Assembly: GCA_038120295.1 (NCBI GenBank)
Contig: JAYOLL010000007.1
Span: forward strand, 1 to 64,000
Source: JAYOEY01 sp038120295
Lineage (GTDB): Bacteria > Pseudomonadota > Alphaproteobacteria > MPNO01 > UBA2964
Reading direction: 5' to 3'
DNA length: 64,000 bases
Every line of letters begins with the position of its first letter. Position 1 is the first letter of the stretch. This document shows, one piece after another, positions 27,573 to 36,413 of this stretch. The position numbers and the translations under genes were made by a program. The notes under the pieces are model-generated. The model was not told where the DNA came from, made no database searches, and saw only the letters and a program-made list of their open reading frames with translations.

Positions 27573-28337
27573 ATGTCCAGCGCCGCCATCCGGGTCACCA
27601 ATCTGAGCAAATGCTTCGACGATGTCGTCGCGGTCAACGATATTTCGTTCAATGTCGGTCGCGGTGGAATCACCGCCCTGCTGGGCGGCAACGGCGCCGG
27701 CAAGACCACCACGATTTCGATGCTGCTCGGGCTCCTGCTGCCGAGCAGCGGAGAGATCGAAATTCTCGGCGAAGACATGATCGGGGCGCGTCATCGCGTT
27801 CTGTCGCGCATGAATTTCGGCTCGCCCTATGTCGATCTTCCGAAGCGCCTCACGGTCCGCGAAAACCTTACGGTGTTCGCGGGGCTATACGGGCTTAAGG
27901 CGCCCAGGCAACGAATTGAGGCGCTATCGGGCGAGCTTGCGCTCGATGCCTTTCTCGACCGGCCGACCGGCCAGCTGTCCGCCGGGCAGAAAACCCGCGT
28001 CTCGCTCGCCAAGGCGCTGATCAACGAGCCTGAACTCCTGCTGCTTGACGAGCCGACGGCTTCCCTCGACCCGGACACCGCCGACTGGGTACGCACCTAT
28101 CTGCAGCAATACACCGAACGCTGCGGCGCAACGATCCTGCTGGCGTCGCACAACATGGCGGAAGTCGAACGCCTGTGCGCCGATGTGCTGATGATGAAAA
28201 CCGGACGCATCGTCGACAAGGGCGCCCCCGACGAGTTGATCCGGAAGTACGGAAGACGCGATCTGGAAGAAGTGTTTCTCCATATCGCCCGCAGCGATAC
28301 GGATAGGCCCTTGAGGGAGGGGAACACCGCCCAATGA
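27573..28337 (+). CDS. ABC transporter ATP-binding protein (ABC-2 type)
   Basis: 254 residues from the ATG at 27573; a TTG six codons upstream is less likely. Walker A is GGNGAGKTTT near residue 40, the signature is LSAGQKTRVSLAKAL near 135, and Walker B is LLLLDEPTASLD near 155, with the H-loop in LASHNM. The similarity is to NodI/DrrA-type export ATPases. It overlaps the permease gene by ATGA (28334-28337), so the two form a coupled exporter. Confidence 0.93.
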   Translation: MSSAAIRVTNLSKCFDDVVAVNDISFNVGRGGITALLGGNGAGKTTTISMLLGLLLPSSGEIEILGEDMIGARHRVLSRMNFGSPYVDLPKRLTVRENLTVFAGLYGLKAPRQRIEALSGELALDAFLDRPTGQLSAGQKTRVSLAKALINEPELLLLDEPTASLDPDTADWVRTYLQQYTERCGATILLASHNMAEVERLCADVLMMKTGRIVDKGAPDELIRKYGRRDLEEVFLHIARSDTDRPLREGNTAQ

Positions 28338-29161
28338 CGGGGTCGCCGAACATATATCCCGATACCGCTCTGTCGTTTCGGCGCATCGGCGCGATGGGCA
28401 TGCGTTATGTCTTTCTGTTGCGCAGCTCCTGGACGCGTATCGTGGAGCTGGCCTACTGGCCGCTCATGCAGATGATCATGTGGGGATTCATGACCGAATT
28501 CCTGCGCAAGAGCGACTCGCAGGTGCTGCAGGCGGCAGGCGTTCTCATCGCCGCGGTCCTGCTGTGGGACGTGATGTTCCGCAGCAATATCGGCGTCGCG
28601 GTATCGTTCCTGGAGGAGATGTGGTCGCGCAACCTGGCGCAGCTGTTCGCATCCCCGCTGCGGCCCTACGAATGGGCGCTGTCGCTCCTGTTCATCAGCC
28701 TGGTAAGAACGGTCATCGGCGTCATCCCGGCAGCCTTGCTGGCGATTCCGCTCTACCATTATTCGATATTCGAGATGGGGCTGCCGCTGCTCGCGTTTTT
28801 CACCAGCCTGATGCTGTTCGGCGGTGCGGTCGGGCTGATGGTGTCCGGTATCGTGCTGCGCTACGGGATGGGCGCGGAAAGCCTCGCCTGGGTCGGCATC
28901 TTTCTGGTCGCGCCGATCACCGGCATCTATTATCCGGTTTCGGTTCTGCCGGACTGGCTTCAGCCGGTCGCCTGGGCCCTGCCGTCGACCCATGTGTTCG
29001 AGGGCATGCGCGAGGTTCTGGCCACGGGGGCATTCCGAACCGATCTTTTCGTCAACGCGATGCTGCTGAATGCGATCTACATGGCCATCGGGCTGGCGGT
29101 CTTCCTCTATATTTTCCACATCGCGCGCGTGAAGGGCCTGCTGGTTCAGACAGGCGAATAG
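28334..29161 (+). CDS. ABC-2 type transporter permease
   Basis: 275 residues with six hydrophobic segments and the ABC-2 C-terminal block (PITGIYYPVSVLPDWLQPVAWALPSTHVFE is the family's hallmark region, residues about 193-222). It pairs with the overlapping ATPase. NodJ/DrrB-like members export lipids, polyketides or oligosaccharides; the cargo here is unknown. Its 3' end overlaps the convergent ferritin-like gene by 16 bp. Confidence 0.92.
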   Translation: MTGSPNIYPDTALSFRRIGAMGMRYVFLLRSSWTRIVELAYWPLMQMIMWGFMTEFLRKSDSQVLQAAGVLIAAVLLWDVMFRSNIGVAVSFLEEMWSRNLAQLFASPLRPYEWALSLLFISLVRTVIGVIPAALLAIPLYHYSIFEMGLPLLAFFTSLMLFGGAVGLMVSGIVLRYGMGAESLAWVGIFLVAPITGIYYPVSVLPDWLQPVAWALPSTHVFEGMREVLATGAFRTDLFVNAMLLNAIYMAIGLAVFLYIFHIARVKGLLVQTGE

Positions 29162-29970
29162 AGCGCCCTGTCGTCCTGACCGGCCGCGCGATCGAAATCG
29201 AACGCGACCGGTTCGATGTTGCCGGCGTAGATCTCGGCAATGCGGGCGTCGGACAGCGGATACCCGAACTGGGCGTTTCGCATCGGAATCCGCATCCGCT
29301 GCAGCTCGACCGAAAGCGCAATCATGAGATCCCAATCGGCATCTTCGGGCATTTCAGCGTCAAGCCCGATGATGCCCTTACGCATATGTTCGAACTCGTC
29401 GTCATAGACCTTTGCGCAGGCCGTCGCGATGGCGTCGTCCACGCCGCCCCGCCCCTGCAGGCGGATGCCTTCCGTAAACAGGGTGCAGTAGCCGCCTTCC
29501 GTGAAGAAACAGGCGCGTTCGCCAAGAGCGCCATGTTCGCGCTTCACCGCGGCCCGCCGGTCTCGGATTGCCTCGTTCTCGGGCCAGTCGGGAACGCCCT
29601 TGAGCCTCGACGGGCTGATTCGTGCGTCTTCGGGTCCGCACAGCGCGTCGTAGGCGTCGGCGAAGGCGCAGTAATGCGAGAATTCCTCGTACAGCGTTTC
29701 GAGTCGTTCGAGAATGTCCGCACGGGGCACTCCCTCGTCAATGGACGGAAAATCCGCCAGCAAATCCTCGATGGGACCGACAAAAAGGCCGCGCGGATCG
29801 CCAAGCGGCGTATCCCAGACTTCCTTACGGGCCTGACGCAAAATCCAGAGTCGATCCGTTTCCGGCGTTCGATCCGGGGAATCCCAATATGTCCGGAACA
29901 CTTCCGCCTCGCCGGCAAACAGGGGAGAAACGTTCTCGATAAGGGCTCGAAGATTGGCGCTTGCAGTCAT
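29146..29970 (-). CDS. uncharacterised helical protein with two ExxH motifs (ferritin-like?)
   Basis: 274 residues, not recognised as a named family. It is predicted mostly helical. Two E-x-x-H motifs occur, in LYEEFSHYCAF near residue 95 and in YDDEFEHMRKG near 195. Further acids lie between them (FFTEGGYCTLFTEG near 160). That spacing suits a ferritin-like di-iron four-helix bundle, possibly an oxygenase or storage-like protein. No signal peptide or membrane span. It overlaps the ABC permease 3' end by 16 bp in convergent orientation and lies 9 bp downstream of the CbiB-like gene. The fold assignment is inference. Confidence 0.55.
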   Translation of the reverse strand: MTASANLRALIENVSPLFAGEAEVFRTYWDSPDRTPETDRLWILRQARKEVWDTPLGDPRGLFVGPIEDLLADFPSIDEGVPRADILERLETLYEEFSHYCAFADAYDALCGPEDARISPSRLKGVPDWPENEAIRDRRAAVKREHGALGERACFFTEGGYCTLFTEGIRLQGRGGVDDAIATACAKVYDDEFEHMRKGIIGLDAEMPEDADWDLMIALSVELQRMRIPMRNAQFGYPLSDARIAEIYAGNIEPVAFDFDRAAGQDDRALYSPV

Positions 29971-29979
29971 ACCGCGACG

Positions 29980-30990
29980 CTAACTCACCGAGGCGGCCAG
30001 CGCAAAGCCCGCGGCGAGAGCAACCAGCAGGCTAGCGGCGGAAAGAAGAATCGAGGCGCGTTGCAGATCGGGAATCCCGGCCTGCGCCCGTCCGTCGCCG
30101 ATCCATGAACCGGCCACCTTCTCCCCGTCGTACAGTCGGGGGCCGCCGAGTGACAGGCCGAGCGCGCCGGTCACGCCGCCTTCGGCGCGATAGCCCGCCG
30201 AGAGCCCGCGACGGAACAGATCCCGCCCCCACTCGCCGAGCCCATGGATAGGAGTTCCGCCGGGACAGAACAGCGCCGACAGGGCCAGAACCGGCCCCGC
30301 GATCAAAACGCCCGGCAAAGACAGGATGTCGTCAAGCCGCGATACGGAAAATCCGAAATCGGCGTGTCGGCGCGAGGCCCGCCCGATGGCGTCCGCGGAA
30401 GCGCCGATCGCCCGGTAAACCAGAAGCGCGGGCAGACCGAGGAGCAGGAACCAGAACAGAGCGGCGAACAGGCCTTCGACAAGATGACGGCTGGCCCCTT
30501 CGATGGCCGCGCGGGCAATGGCGTGACGGTCCCGGTTGGGAACGTCGAACCTGACCAGCGTCTCAGCCCTGCCGGCGGCCCTTGCATCGTCGCCGGCGCT
30601 TAGCGCACGACGAACCGCGAACAGGCCGGCGATCGGCCGCCCCATACCAAGCAGGAAAAGCAGGACCGTTGCGTCAACAACTACTGCGCTACCCAGGTAA
30701 CGGGACAAAACCGTCAGACCGCAGGCGGCCAGCACTACCACCGCGATAACCGCCAGCGCCACCAGCGCCCCTCTGACGCGAAGCGCGATCCGGCCCCGTT
30801 TGACGCGGTTGAGCCTTCGGTCAAACCAGCCTGCGAGGTTACGAAACAACGCCTTGGGAAAATCGAGCGCGCGCCGGGCGACTGGTGCGAATGACAGCGC
30901 CGCATCCGCGAGCATGGCAAACAGCACAGCAATCAGCGGCTCTGCGCCGAAGATCGGGGCGGCTTCGTTCACGCTTCCTGACCGCTTCAA
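29980..30990 (-). CDS. CobD/CbiB-like integral membrane protein
   Basis: 336 residues with several hydrophobic helices. The middle (ARAAIEGASRHLVEGLFAAL then FWFLLLGLPALLVYRAIG and FSVSRLDDILSLP, residues about 160-235) matches the CobD/CbiB family, which attaches aminopropanol phosphate to cobyric acid. Conserved parts are altered: the usual E-N-L-V-D-G reads RHLVEG, N-T-L-D is absent, and the N-terminal H-P motif is missing. No other cobalamin gene is nearby. It may be a divergent paralogue with another role. It precedes the ferritin-like gene by 9 bp. Confidence 0.65.
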   Translation of the reverse strand: MKRSGSVNEAAPIFGAEPLIAVLFAMLADAALSFAPVARRALDFPKALFRNLAGWFDRRLNRVKRGRIALRVRGALVALAVIAVVVLAACGLTVLSRYLGSAVVVDATVLLFLLGMGRPIAGLFAVRRALSAGDDARAAGRAETLVRFDVPNRDRHAIARAAIEGASRHLVEGLFAALFWFLLLGLPALLVYRAIGASADAIGRASRRHADFGFSVSRLDDILSLPGVLIAGPVLALSALFCPGGTPIHGLGEWGRDLFRRGLSAGYRAEGGVTGALGLSLGGPRLYDGEKVAGSWIGDGRAQAGIPDLQRASILLSAASLLVALAAGFALAASVS

Positions 30991-31008
30991 AAATCCCGTA
31001 AGACGCGG

Positions 31009-31599
31009 CTATTCCCGAACGCCGGCATTGCGCATCACGGCAACAACATCCTGCCGCTTGTTCCACTCCGCCCACATCAGGGCCGTACGACCGGTATAAT
31101 CCCGCCGGGTCGCATCGGCCTTGCGCTCGAGCAGGAGACGGACCGATTCGACCGCTCCATTCGCCGCAGCGGTCATCAAGGGCGTGAGACCCTGACGATT
31201 CTCTACATCCGGTTTGGCGCCCCCGTCGAGCAGCAACTCCATGCTGTCGAGATCGCCGCGGCCGGCCGCGTAGAACAGGGCTGTATTGCCGAGCCGGTCT
31301 CTCGCGCCCAGACGGACGCGATGCTTTATCAGAATTTCCACGATATCGGAGTTGCCGAGGAGCGTAGCCACGATGAGCGGCGTTCGGTTCTCGGCGTCGA
31401 CCGACTCCAGATGCTCCCCCCGGACCGCCAGCTCTTCGACTGCGGGAAGGTTTTGCGCCTGGACCGCTGCGATCAGGGGGTTCGAGGAGAGCAGATTGAT
31501 TTCCGCCCTGGCCGGGCTCGCGGTCCAGCCTGTCAAAGCAAGAAGGGCCGCCGCTGCAACCGAAAAAAATCTGTTCTTCACCATGCGCGCCGTCGTCAT
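31009..31599 (-). CDS. periplasmic ankyrin-repeat protein
   Basis: About 196 residues from the ATG at 31599; another ATG at 31584 (MVKNRFF) is equally plausible and gives a cleaner signal peptide ending ASPARAE. Four ankyrin repeats fill the rest (NRTPLIVATLLGNSDIVEIL, NTALFYAAGRGDLDSMELLL, LTPLMTAAANGAVESVRLLL, RTALMWAEWNKRQDVVAVM). Exported ankyrin proteins mediate protein-protein contacts; the partner is unknown. It ends 18 bp before the CbiB-like gene begins on the same strand and is divergent from the SCO gene. Confidence 0.8.
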   Translation of the reverse strand: MTTARMVKNRFFSVAAAALLALTGWTASPARAEINLLSSNPLIAAVQAQNLPAVEELAVRGEHLESVDAENRTPLIVATLLGNSDIVEILIKHRVRLGARDRLGNTALFYAAGRGDLDSMELLLDGGAKPDVENRQGLTPLMTAAANGAVESVRLLLERKADATRRDYTGRTALMWAEWNKRQDVVAVMRNAGVRE

Positions 31600-31746
31600 A
31601 AAGTCGTCAGGGCGGAAGAGTAAACATAATCCGCCCTCCGGCGCCAGACGGTCGCGAACCGACCGCCCCGACGGCAACCGTCCGGTCCCGACGGATACCC
31701 TGAGGAATACTGGTCATTCCCGACATGTACCGCTATATCTGTCGGC

Positions 31747-32349
31747 ATGAATCACCGAATTTTTCGCATCGGCCTGATTTCGATCGTCGCGCTTCTGGCG
31801 CTCCTGGCGCTGGCTTGGCAATGGGGTCTCCTGGCGCCGACCAATCAGCGCAGCGGCATTTCCGGCATCGCGCAGGTCGGGGGCCCGTTCACGCTGGTCG
31901 ATCAGGACGGAAAGACGCGAACGGACAGGGATTTCGCGGGCCGGCTGATGCTCACTTATTTCGGCTACAGCTTCTGCCCCGATGTCTGTCCGACGGCCCT
32001 GCAGGTTATGTCAACGGCCCTGCAGACGATGGGCGACGATGCGAAACAGGTCCAGCCGATCTTTATTACGGTCGACCCGGCGCGCGATACGCCGAAGCAG
32101 CTTAAGGATTATGTCAGCCACTTCTTTCCAGGCACCGTCGGGCTGACCGGTTCGGAAGAGCAGATCAGCAATACCGCCAAGGCCTATCGCGTCTATTACC
32201 GGAAGGCCGAGGACGGCAGCACCGCTGAATATCTGATGGACCATAGCTCCATCGTGTTTCTGATGGGGCGGGACGGCGCCTACCTGACGCATTTCACACA
32301 CCAGACCACGCCGGCAAAGATGGCGGAAGCCATCCGCAAATATCTCTGA
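31747..32349 (+). CDS. SCO1/SenC family copper chaperone
   Basis: 200 residues. An N-terminal membrane anchor (IGLISIVALLALLALAWQWGLL) is followed by a thioredoxin-fold domain carrying the copper-binding CPDVC within YSFCPDVCPTALQ near residue 78. The distal histidine is in YLMDHSSIVFL near 162. It helps metallate the CuA site of cytochrome c oxidase or acts as a thiol reductase on the periplasmic side. It is followed 5 bp later by the YcgN-type gene. Confidence 0.93.
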   Translation: MNHRIFRIGLISIVALLALLALAWQWGLLAPTNQRSGISGIAQVGGPFTLVDQDGKTRTDRDFAGRLMLTYFGYSFCPDVCPTALQVMSTALQTMGDDAKQVQPIFITVDPARDTPKQLKDYVSHFFPGTVGLTGSEEQISNTAKAYRVYYRKAEDGSTAEYLMDHSSIVFLMGRDGAYLTHFTHQTTPAKMAEAIRKYL

Positions 32350-32354
32350 CGCCC

Positions 32355-32804
32355 ATGACGGAAGCTCCGTCGCCGGAACCTTTCTGGAAACGCAAAACGC
32401 TCTCCGAGATGACGCGGGACGAATGGGAATCGCTGTGCGACGGGTGCGGGCGATGCTGTCTCCTGAAACTGGAGGACATCGATACCGGCGAATACGCCTT
32501 TACCGATATCGCCTGCCGCCTTCTCGATCTGGATAGCTGCCGATGCACGGACTATCCCAACCGCCAGAAAAAAGTGCCCGACTGCGTCGTGCTCGACGCC
32601 GCCAATGTCGGTCAGCTCGGGTGGATGCCGTCGACCTGCGCCTACCGGCTGCTGGCTGAGGGCAAGGATTTATACTGGTGGCACCCGCTGGTGTCGGGCG
32701 ACCCGAAAACTGTGTACGAGGCGGGTGCCTCGGTGCGCCATCGGGTCGTTTCCGAAGACCGGGGCGACGATCCGGAGGACCGCATCGTCGACTGGCCGAA
32801 ATAG
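32355..32804 (+). CDS. YcgN-family cysteine cluster protein
   Basis: 149 residues with the zinc/iron-chelating CxxCxxCC-type cluster CDGCGRCC near residue 30, and further cysteines at SCRCTDYPNR and VPDC, as in the YcgN/YkgJ family of unknown function. The start lies 5 bp after the SCO stop, so cotranscription is likely. It is convergent with the DMT transporter across 9 bp. Confidence 0.87.
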   Translation: MTEAPSPEPFWKRKTLSEMTRDEWESLCDGCGRCCLLKLEDIDTGEYAFTDIACRLLDLDSCRCTDYPNRQKKVPDCVVLDAANVGQLGWMPSTCAYRLLAEGKDLYWWHPLVSGDPKTVYEAGASVRHRVVSEDRGDDPEDRIVDWPK

Positions 32805-32813
32805 GGTCGGAGC

Positions 32814-33725
32814 CTATTTTTTTCGCTGTTTCATATTGACCAGCGCGACTCCGGCCAGGATCAGACCGATGGCGGCCCAGACGTAGATACTGTGACGCTC
32901 GTCGAGCAGCACCATGCCGTACAGAACGCCAAAGCCCGTGGCGAGCGAACTCGACTGACTCATATAGGTCGGACCGGCGATGCGTATCAGTTCGAACATG
33001 GCGCAGAAATTAAAGCCGGCGAGCACACCGTGCACGATCATCGCAAGCTCTCCCTTGCTGAACGGCCAGGTCAGCCACTGTAATCGGGAAAAGACCAGAA
33101 TAAGGACGAGCGTCATCAGCGCATTGGTGAACAGCGTCCCCGCCGCCAGCCCGAGTGAGTCGCTTCCCTGCGGCCGGTTGCTTTCGTCCAGGATCACATA
33201 ACCGAATCCGTGCATGAGCGGCACGCCGAACCCGGCGAGGACCCAGAAGATCAGGGAGGGGTCCGGCAGGCTCGATTTCGGCCCGACGATCAGCAGAACG
33301 CCAGCCAGCCCGAACAGGATGCCAAAAACCCGCAACATGACGATTCGGTCGATCCGGGCGATCAGGCTCAGCAGATAGGTAAAGATCGGGGTGAAAGCCA
33401 TCACCACAGCCATGATGCCGACCGGCAATTTACCCTGCGCCGTGTATAGAAGAATGTTGGCGAAGGTGAAGCGCGTCGCCGACGCCTTCAGGTAATAGAT
33501 CGCATGCGCGCGATCGAACCGCGGCCTGGTTCCGCGCACCCGGGCGATGACGAGAACCACCGTGCCGGCGATCAGGGAGAACCAGAACAGGTAGTTCATC
33601 GGCGTTACCCCGCCGGTAACGCCGGTCTTGATCAACACGAAGAAAAATCCCCACAGCGCGCCGATGCAGAACAGCAGGGCCAGCGGCAGGATGGGGTGGG
33701 GCGACGGCGACTCAGGCGGAGGCAT
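32814..33725 (-). CDS. EamA/DMT-family transporter
   Basis: 303 residues with ten hydrophobic segments in two EamA halves (about 12-145 and 160-300). The C-terminus (YVWAAIGLILAGVALVNM then KQRKK) is family-typical. Members export metabolites or amino acids; the substrate is not predictable. It is monocistronic by spacing. Confidence 0.88.
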   Translation of the reverse strand: MPPPESPSPHPILPLALLFCIGALWGFFFVLIKTGVTGGVTPMNYLFWFSLIAGTVVLVIARVRGTRPRFDRAHAIYYLKASATRFTFANILLYTAQGKLPVGIMAVVMAFTPIFTYLLSLIARIDRIVMLRVFGILFGLAGVLLIVGPKSSLPDPSLIFWVLAGFGVPLMHGFGYVILDESNRPQGSDSLGLAAGTLFTNALMTLVLILVFSRLQWLTWPFSKGELAMIVHGVLAGFNFCAMFELIRIAGPTYMSQSSSLATGFGVLYGMVLLDERHSIYVWAAIGLILAGVALVNMKQRKK

Positions 33726-33776
33726 GCACTGTTATAGGTGAGGAATGCCGCGCCGAATAGCGCCGCGATGGAGAAG

Positions 33777-35714
33777 TCAGCGGTCCAAAGGGCGCTGGGG
33801 CGCGCCCTTCAGCGCATCCTGCGTAAACTGCCGCCACAGGATCGCCGGCAGCGACCCGCCTGTCACTTTCTTCATTGGCGAAGAATCGTCGTTGCCAAGC
33901 CAGACGCCTGTGACCAGTTCCGGGGTAAGACCGATAAACCAGGCATCGCGGAAATCCTGGCTGGTGCCGGTCTTGCCGGCAGCCGGCCGGCCGGGACTGG
34001 CGGCCTTGCCTGTACCGCGGGCGACGACGGCTTCCAGCATCGGGACGATGCGGGCGACGATTTCGCGATCCAGAAGCCGCCCGGGCGCATCCTGGCTGCG
34101 GCGGTAGAGCATCCTTCCGTCACCGTCCCTGATGTCCACAATGCCGTACGGCCAGGCCGCAAGGCCGCTATTGGCGATGACGGCATAGGCGGCCGTCAGT
34201 TCCAGCAGGCTTACTTCGCTGGCGCCAAGCGCGATCGACGGGTGCGCCTTGAGCCGCGACGTAATGCCGAGCCTTTCCGCCAGCGCAACGACCTTGCGGC
34301 GGCCGATCTTCTCCGACACGCGTACCGCCGCGGTATTAACCGATTCGGCGAAGGCATCCTCCAGCGACAGGTTGCCGCGGTGGCGACCGTCGTAATTGCG
34401 GGGCTGCCAGCCGGCAACGCGGACCGGTGCGTCGAGAACCGTATCGCCAGGGCTGAGGCCGGACTCCAGCGCCGCCAGATAAACAAAGAGTTTGAAAGCA
34501 GAGCCGGGCTGGCGCCTCGCCTGGGTCGCCCGGTTGAACTGGCTCGCCCGGTACTCACGTCCACCAACCATCGCGCGGATCGCCCCGTCGGGCGCAAGCG
34601 ACAGCAGGGCGGCCTGGCTGGCGCCGCGCTTTTCCCCCTCACCGGAAATCATGCGCTCGACCCGGCTCTCTGCAATCGCCTGAAGCCGGGGCGACAAGGT
34701 CGTGCGGATGATGAGGTCGCGATCGGTTCGGCCGACGAATCCGGCGGCGCGCTCCAGCAGCCAGTCAGCGAAATAGCGAACGCTGGCGCCGGTCTTCACG
34801 CCCGCTGTCCGCAACCGGGTGGCCTTTGCGGATAGGGCATCGCGCTCGGTCAGGAACCCGGCGGCCACCATGTTCGCCAGCACCTGGTCGCCGCGTTCGA
34901 CTGCGGCTTTCGGACTGTTGAGCGGCGAATAGCGCGACGGCGCCTTGAGCAGGCCTGCCATGACCGTGGCTTCGCGCAGGTTGAGCCGGCGAACCGTCTT
35001 GCCGAAATAGCGCTGCGCCGCCGCCTCGACGCCATAGGTGCCGGAGCCGAGATAGACGCGGTTCAGATAGATTGTGAAAATCTGTTTCTTGGAGAACCGG
35101 GCTTCGAGCCAGAAGGCCAGCAGGAGTTCGCGGATTTTCCGGCTAAAGGAGCGTTCGGGCGTGAGAAACAGGTTTTTTGCGAGCTGCTGGGTCAGCGTGC
35201 TGCCGCCCTGCCGGACACGGCCCGCCATGATATTTGTCACGGCCGCACGGGCGATGCCGATGAAATCGACGCCGCCATGATCGAAGAAACGGCGATCCTC
35301 GGTCGCGACGATGGCCTGCACCAGGAAGGGCGGCGCATCCTCGAACCGGATCGCACCGCCGTGGAGATCGCCGAACGTCGCCAGCACCGAATCGTCCGAC
35401 GCCAGCAGGGTGACGCTGGGGCGCCTTTCCGGGGTCTCCAACGCATCGAGATCGGGCAGGCCGAAGGCATGGAAGACAAGGACGCCAACGACCGCAAGTG
35501 TAACCCAGATGGCGGCGACTGCCGTCCATCGGACCAGCCGCACCCAGAGCGGACGCGATTCCGAAGGCGTATCCGCACCCGAACTCTTTTTCCCGGCAGT
35601 TTGTTTTCCAGCAGTTTGTTTTCCGGCGGGTTCTTTCCGGGCGGGTCTTTTCCCCGGGATCTTTTTTCCGGCGGATTTTTTCGATCCCGGGTCTGATTTC
35701 GGTTTGCGTGCCAT
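33777..35714 (-). CDS. class A penicillin-binding protein (PBP1A family)
   Basis: 645 residues. A 47-residue cytosolic tail of lysine-rich K-x-x-x-G pentapeptides precedes a membrane helix (about 60-85). The glycosyltransferase domain follows (about 100-270) with ATEDRRFFDHGG, RQGGSTLTQQLAKNLF and Y-L-N-R-V-Y-L-G. The transpeptidase domain has the serine in RQPGSAFKLF near 425, SVN in FAESVNTAAV near 480 and KTG in AGKTGTSQDF near 602. It polymerises and cross-links peptidoglycan at the inner membrane. The repeat tail is encoded by 15-bp DNA units (35593-35682). Confidence 0.93.
   Translation of the reverse strand: MARKPKSDPGSKKSAGKKIPGKRPARKEPAGKQTAGKQTAGKKSSGADTPSESRPLWVRLVRWTAVAAIWVTLAVVGVLVFHAFGLPDLDALETPERRPSVTLLASDDSVLATFGDLHGGAIRFEDAPPFLVQAIVATEDRRFFDHGGVDFIGIARAAVTNIMAGRVRQGGSTLTQQLAKNLFLTPERSFSRKIRELLLAFWLEARFSKKQIFTIYLNRVYLGSGTYGVEAAAQRYFGKTVRRLNLREATVMAGLLKAPSRYSPLNSPKAAVERGDQVLANMVAAGFLTERDALSAKATRLRTAGVKTGASVRYFADWLLERAAGFVGRTDRDLIIRTTLSPRLQAIAESRVERMISGEGEKRGASQAALLSLAPDGAIRAMVGGREYRASQFNRATQARRQPGSAFKLFVYLAALESGLSPGDTVLDAPVRVAGWQPRNYDGRHRGNLSLEDAFAESVNTAAVRVSEKIGRRKVVALAERLGITSRLKAHPSIALGASEVSLLELTAAYAVIANSGLAAWPYGIVDIRDGDGRMLYRRSQDAPGRLLDREIVARIVPMLEAVVARGTGKAASPGRPAAGKTGTSQDFRDAWFIGLTPELVTGVWLGNDDSSPMKKVTGGSLPAILWRQFTQDALKGAPQRPLDR
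35593..35682. repeat. six 15-bp imperfect tandem units encoding the PBP1A N-terminal tail
   Basis: On the plus strand the units begin CCGGCAGTTTGTTTT and CCAGCAGTTTGTTTT and continue in register to 35682. On the minus strand they encode pentapeptides such as KQTAG, KEPAG and KIPGK-like lysine-rich repeats. Coding-strand unit AAAAAAGATCCCGGG shares 12 of 15 positions with AAAGAAGAATCCGGG at 4660-4674. Confidence 0.8.
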
Positions 35715-35810
35715 GGCTCGGAGGTATCGCTTCTCTTATCTATCTAAAGCCTTTACGGCGAATCGGGCGGAATTATGGAAACCGGATCGATGGCCGCGTT
35801 ATGATCGGGC

Positions 35811-36320
35811 ATGGCGATATTCAGAAGACCGGACGCGCATACGCAGCTCGCGGAAATCACCGTTAGACCGGCAACGGTCGAGGATGCGCCGGACATCGTC
35901 CGGCTCGCACGCGCCCTGAGCCTGTCGGACGGCGGCCGACCGTCGCAGCTCACCGAACAGGCGGTACGAGAGGACGGGTTCGGCGCCATCCCGGCCTTTC
36001 GCGTGCTGGTGGCGCAGGGCGATGGCGTGACCGTAGGCTACGCGCTTTACTTTCCGGGCTATGACAGCGATCGCGCGTCGCGGGGGATCTACCTGTCCGA
36101 TCTTTATGTCGATGAGGCGTGGCGGCGACGCGGAGTGGGCCGGGCATTGATGAAGGCGGCGGCGCGCGCCTGCCGGGACAGCGGCGGGGCCTGGATGTTC
36201 TGGTCCGTGCTGAAACGCAACCGGGGAGCCCGGAAATTCTATCGCACCATGGCGCCGGAACTCAGCGATGTGGTGCTCTACGCAGCCATCGGACCGGCAT
36301 TCGAACGGATGGCGCATTAA
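35811..36320 (+). CDS. GNAT-family N-acetyltransferase
   Basis: 169 residues with the GNAT core. A beta-strand run GYALYFPGYDS is followed by IYLSDLYVDEAWRRRGVGRALM (residues about 92-113), whose R-R-x-G-V-G-R-A acetyl-CoA loop is diagnostic, then ARACRDSGGAWMFW and N-R-G-A-R-K-F-Y. The acceptor substrate is unknown. It is divergent from the PBP gene across 96 bp and convergent with gyrB. Confidence 0.9.
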   Translation: MAIFRRPDAHTQLAEITVRPATVEDAPDIVRLARALSLSDGGRPSQLTEQAVREDGFGAIPAFRVLVAQGDGVTVGYALYFPGYDSDRASRGIYLSDLYVDEAWRRRGVGRALMKAAARACRDSGGAWMFWSVLKRNRGARKFYRTMAPELSDVVLYAAIGPAFERMAH

Positions 36321-36413
36321 AATTTTCCGCGTGTGCGAAAGCCGTCTCCGGTCCCTGGCGCAGGCCGGGAAAGACAGGCAGGGACAAGGCTGGAACCGTC
36401 TTGAACCGGGGCG

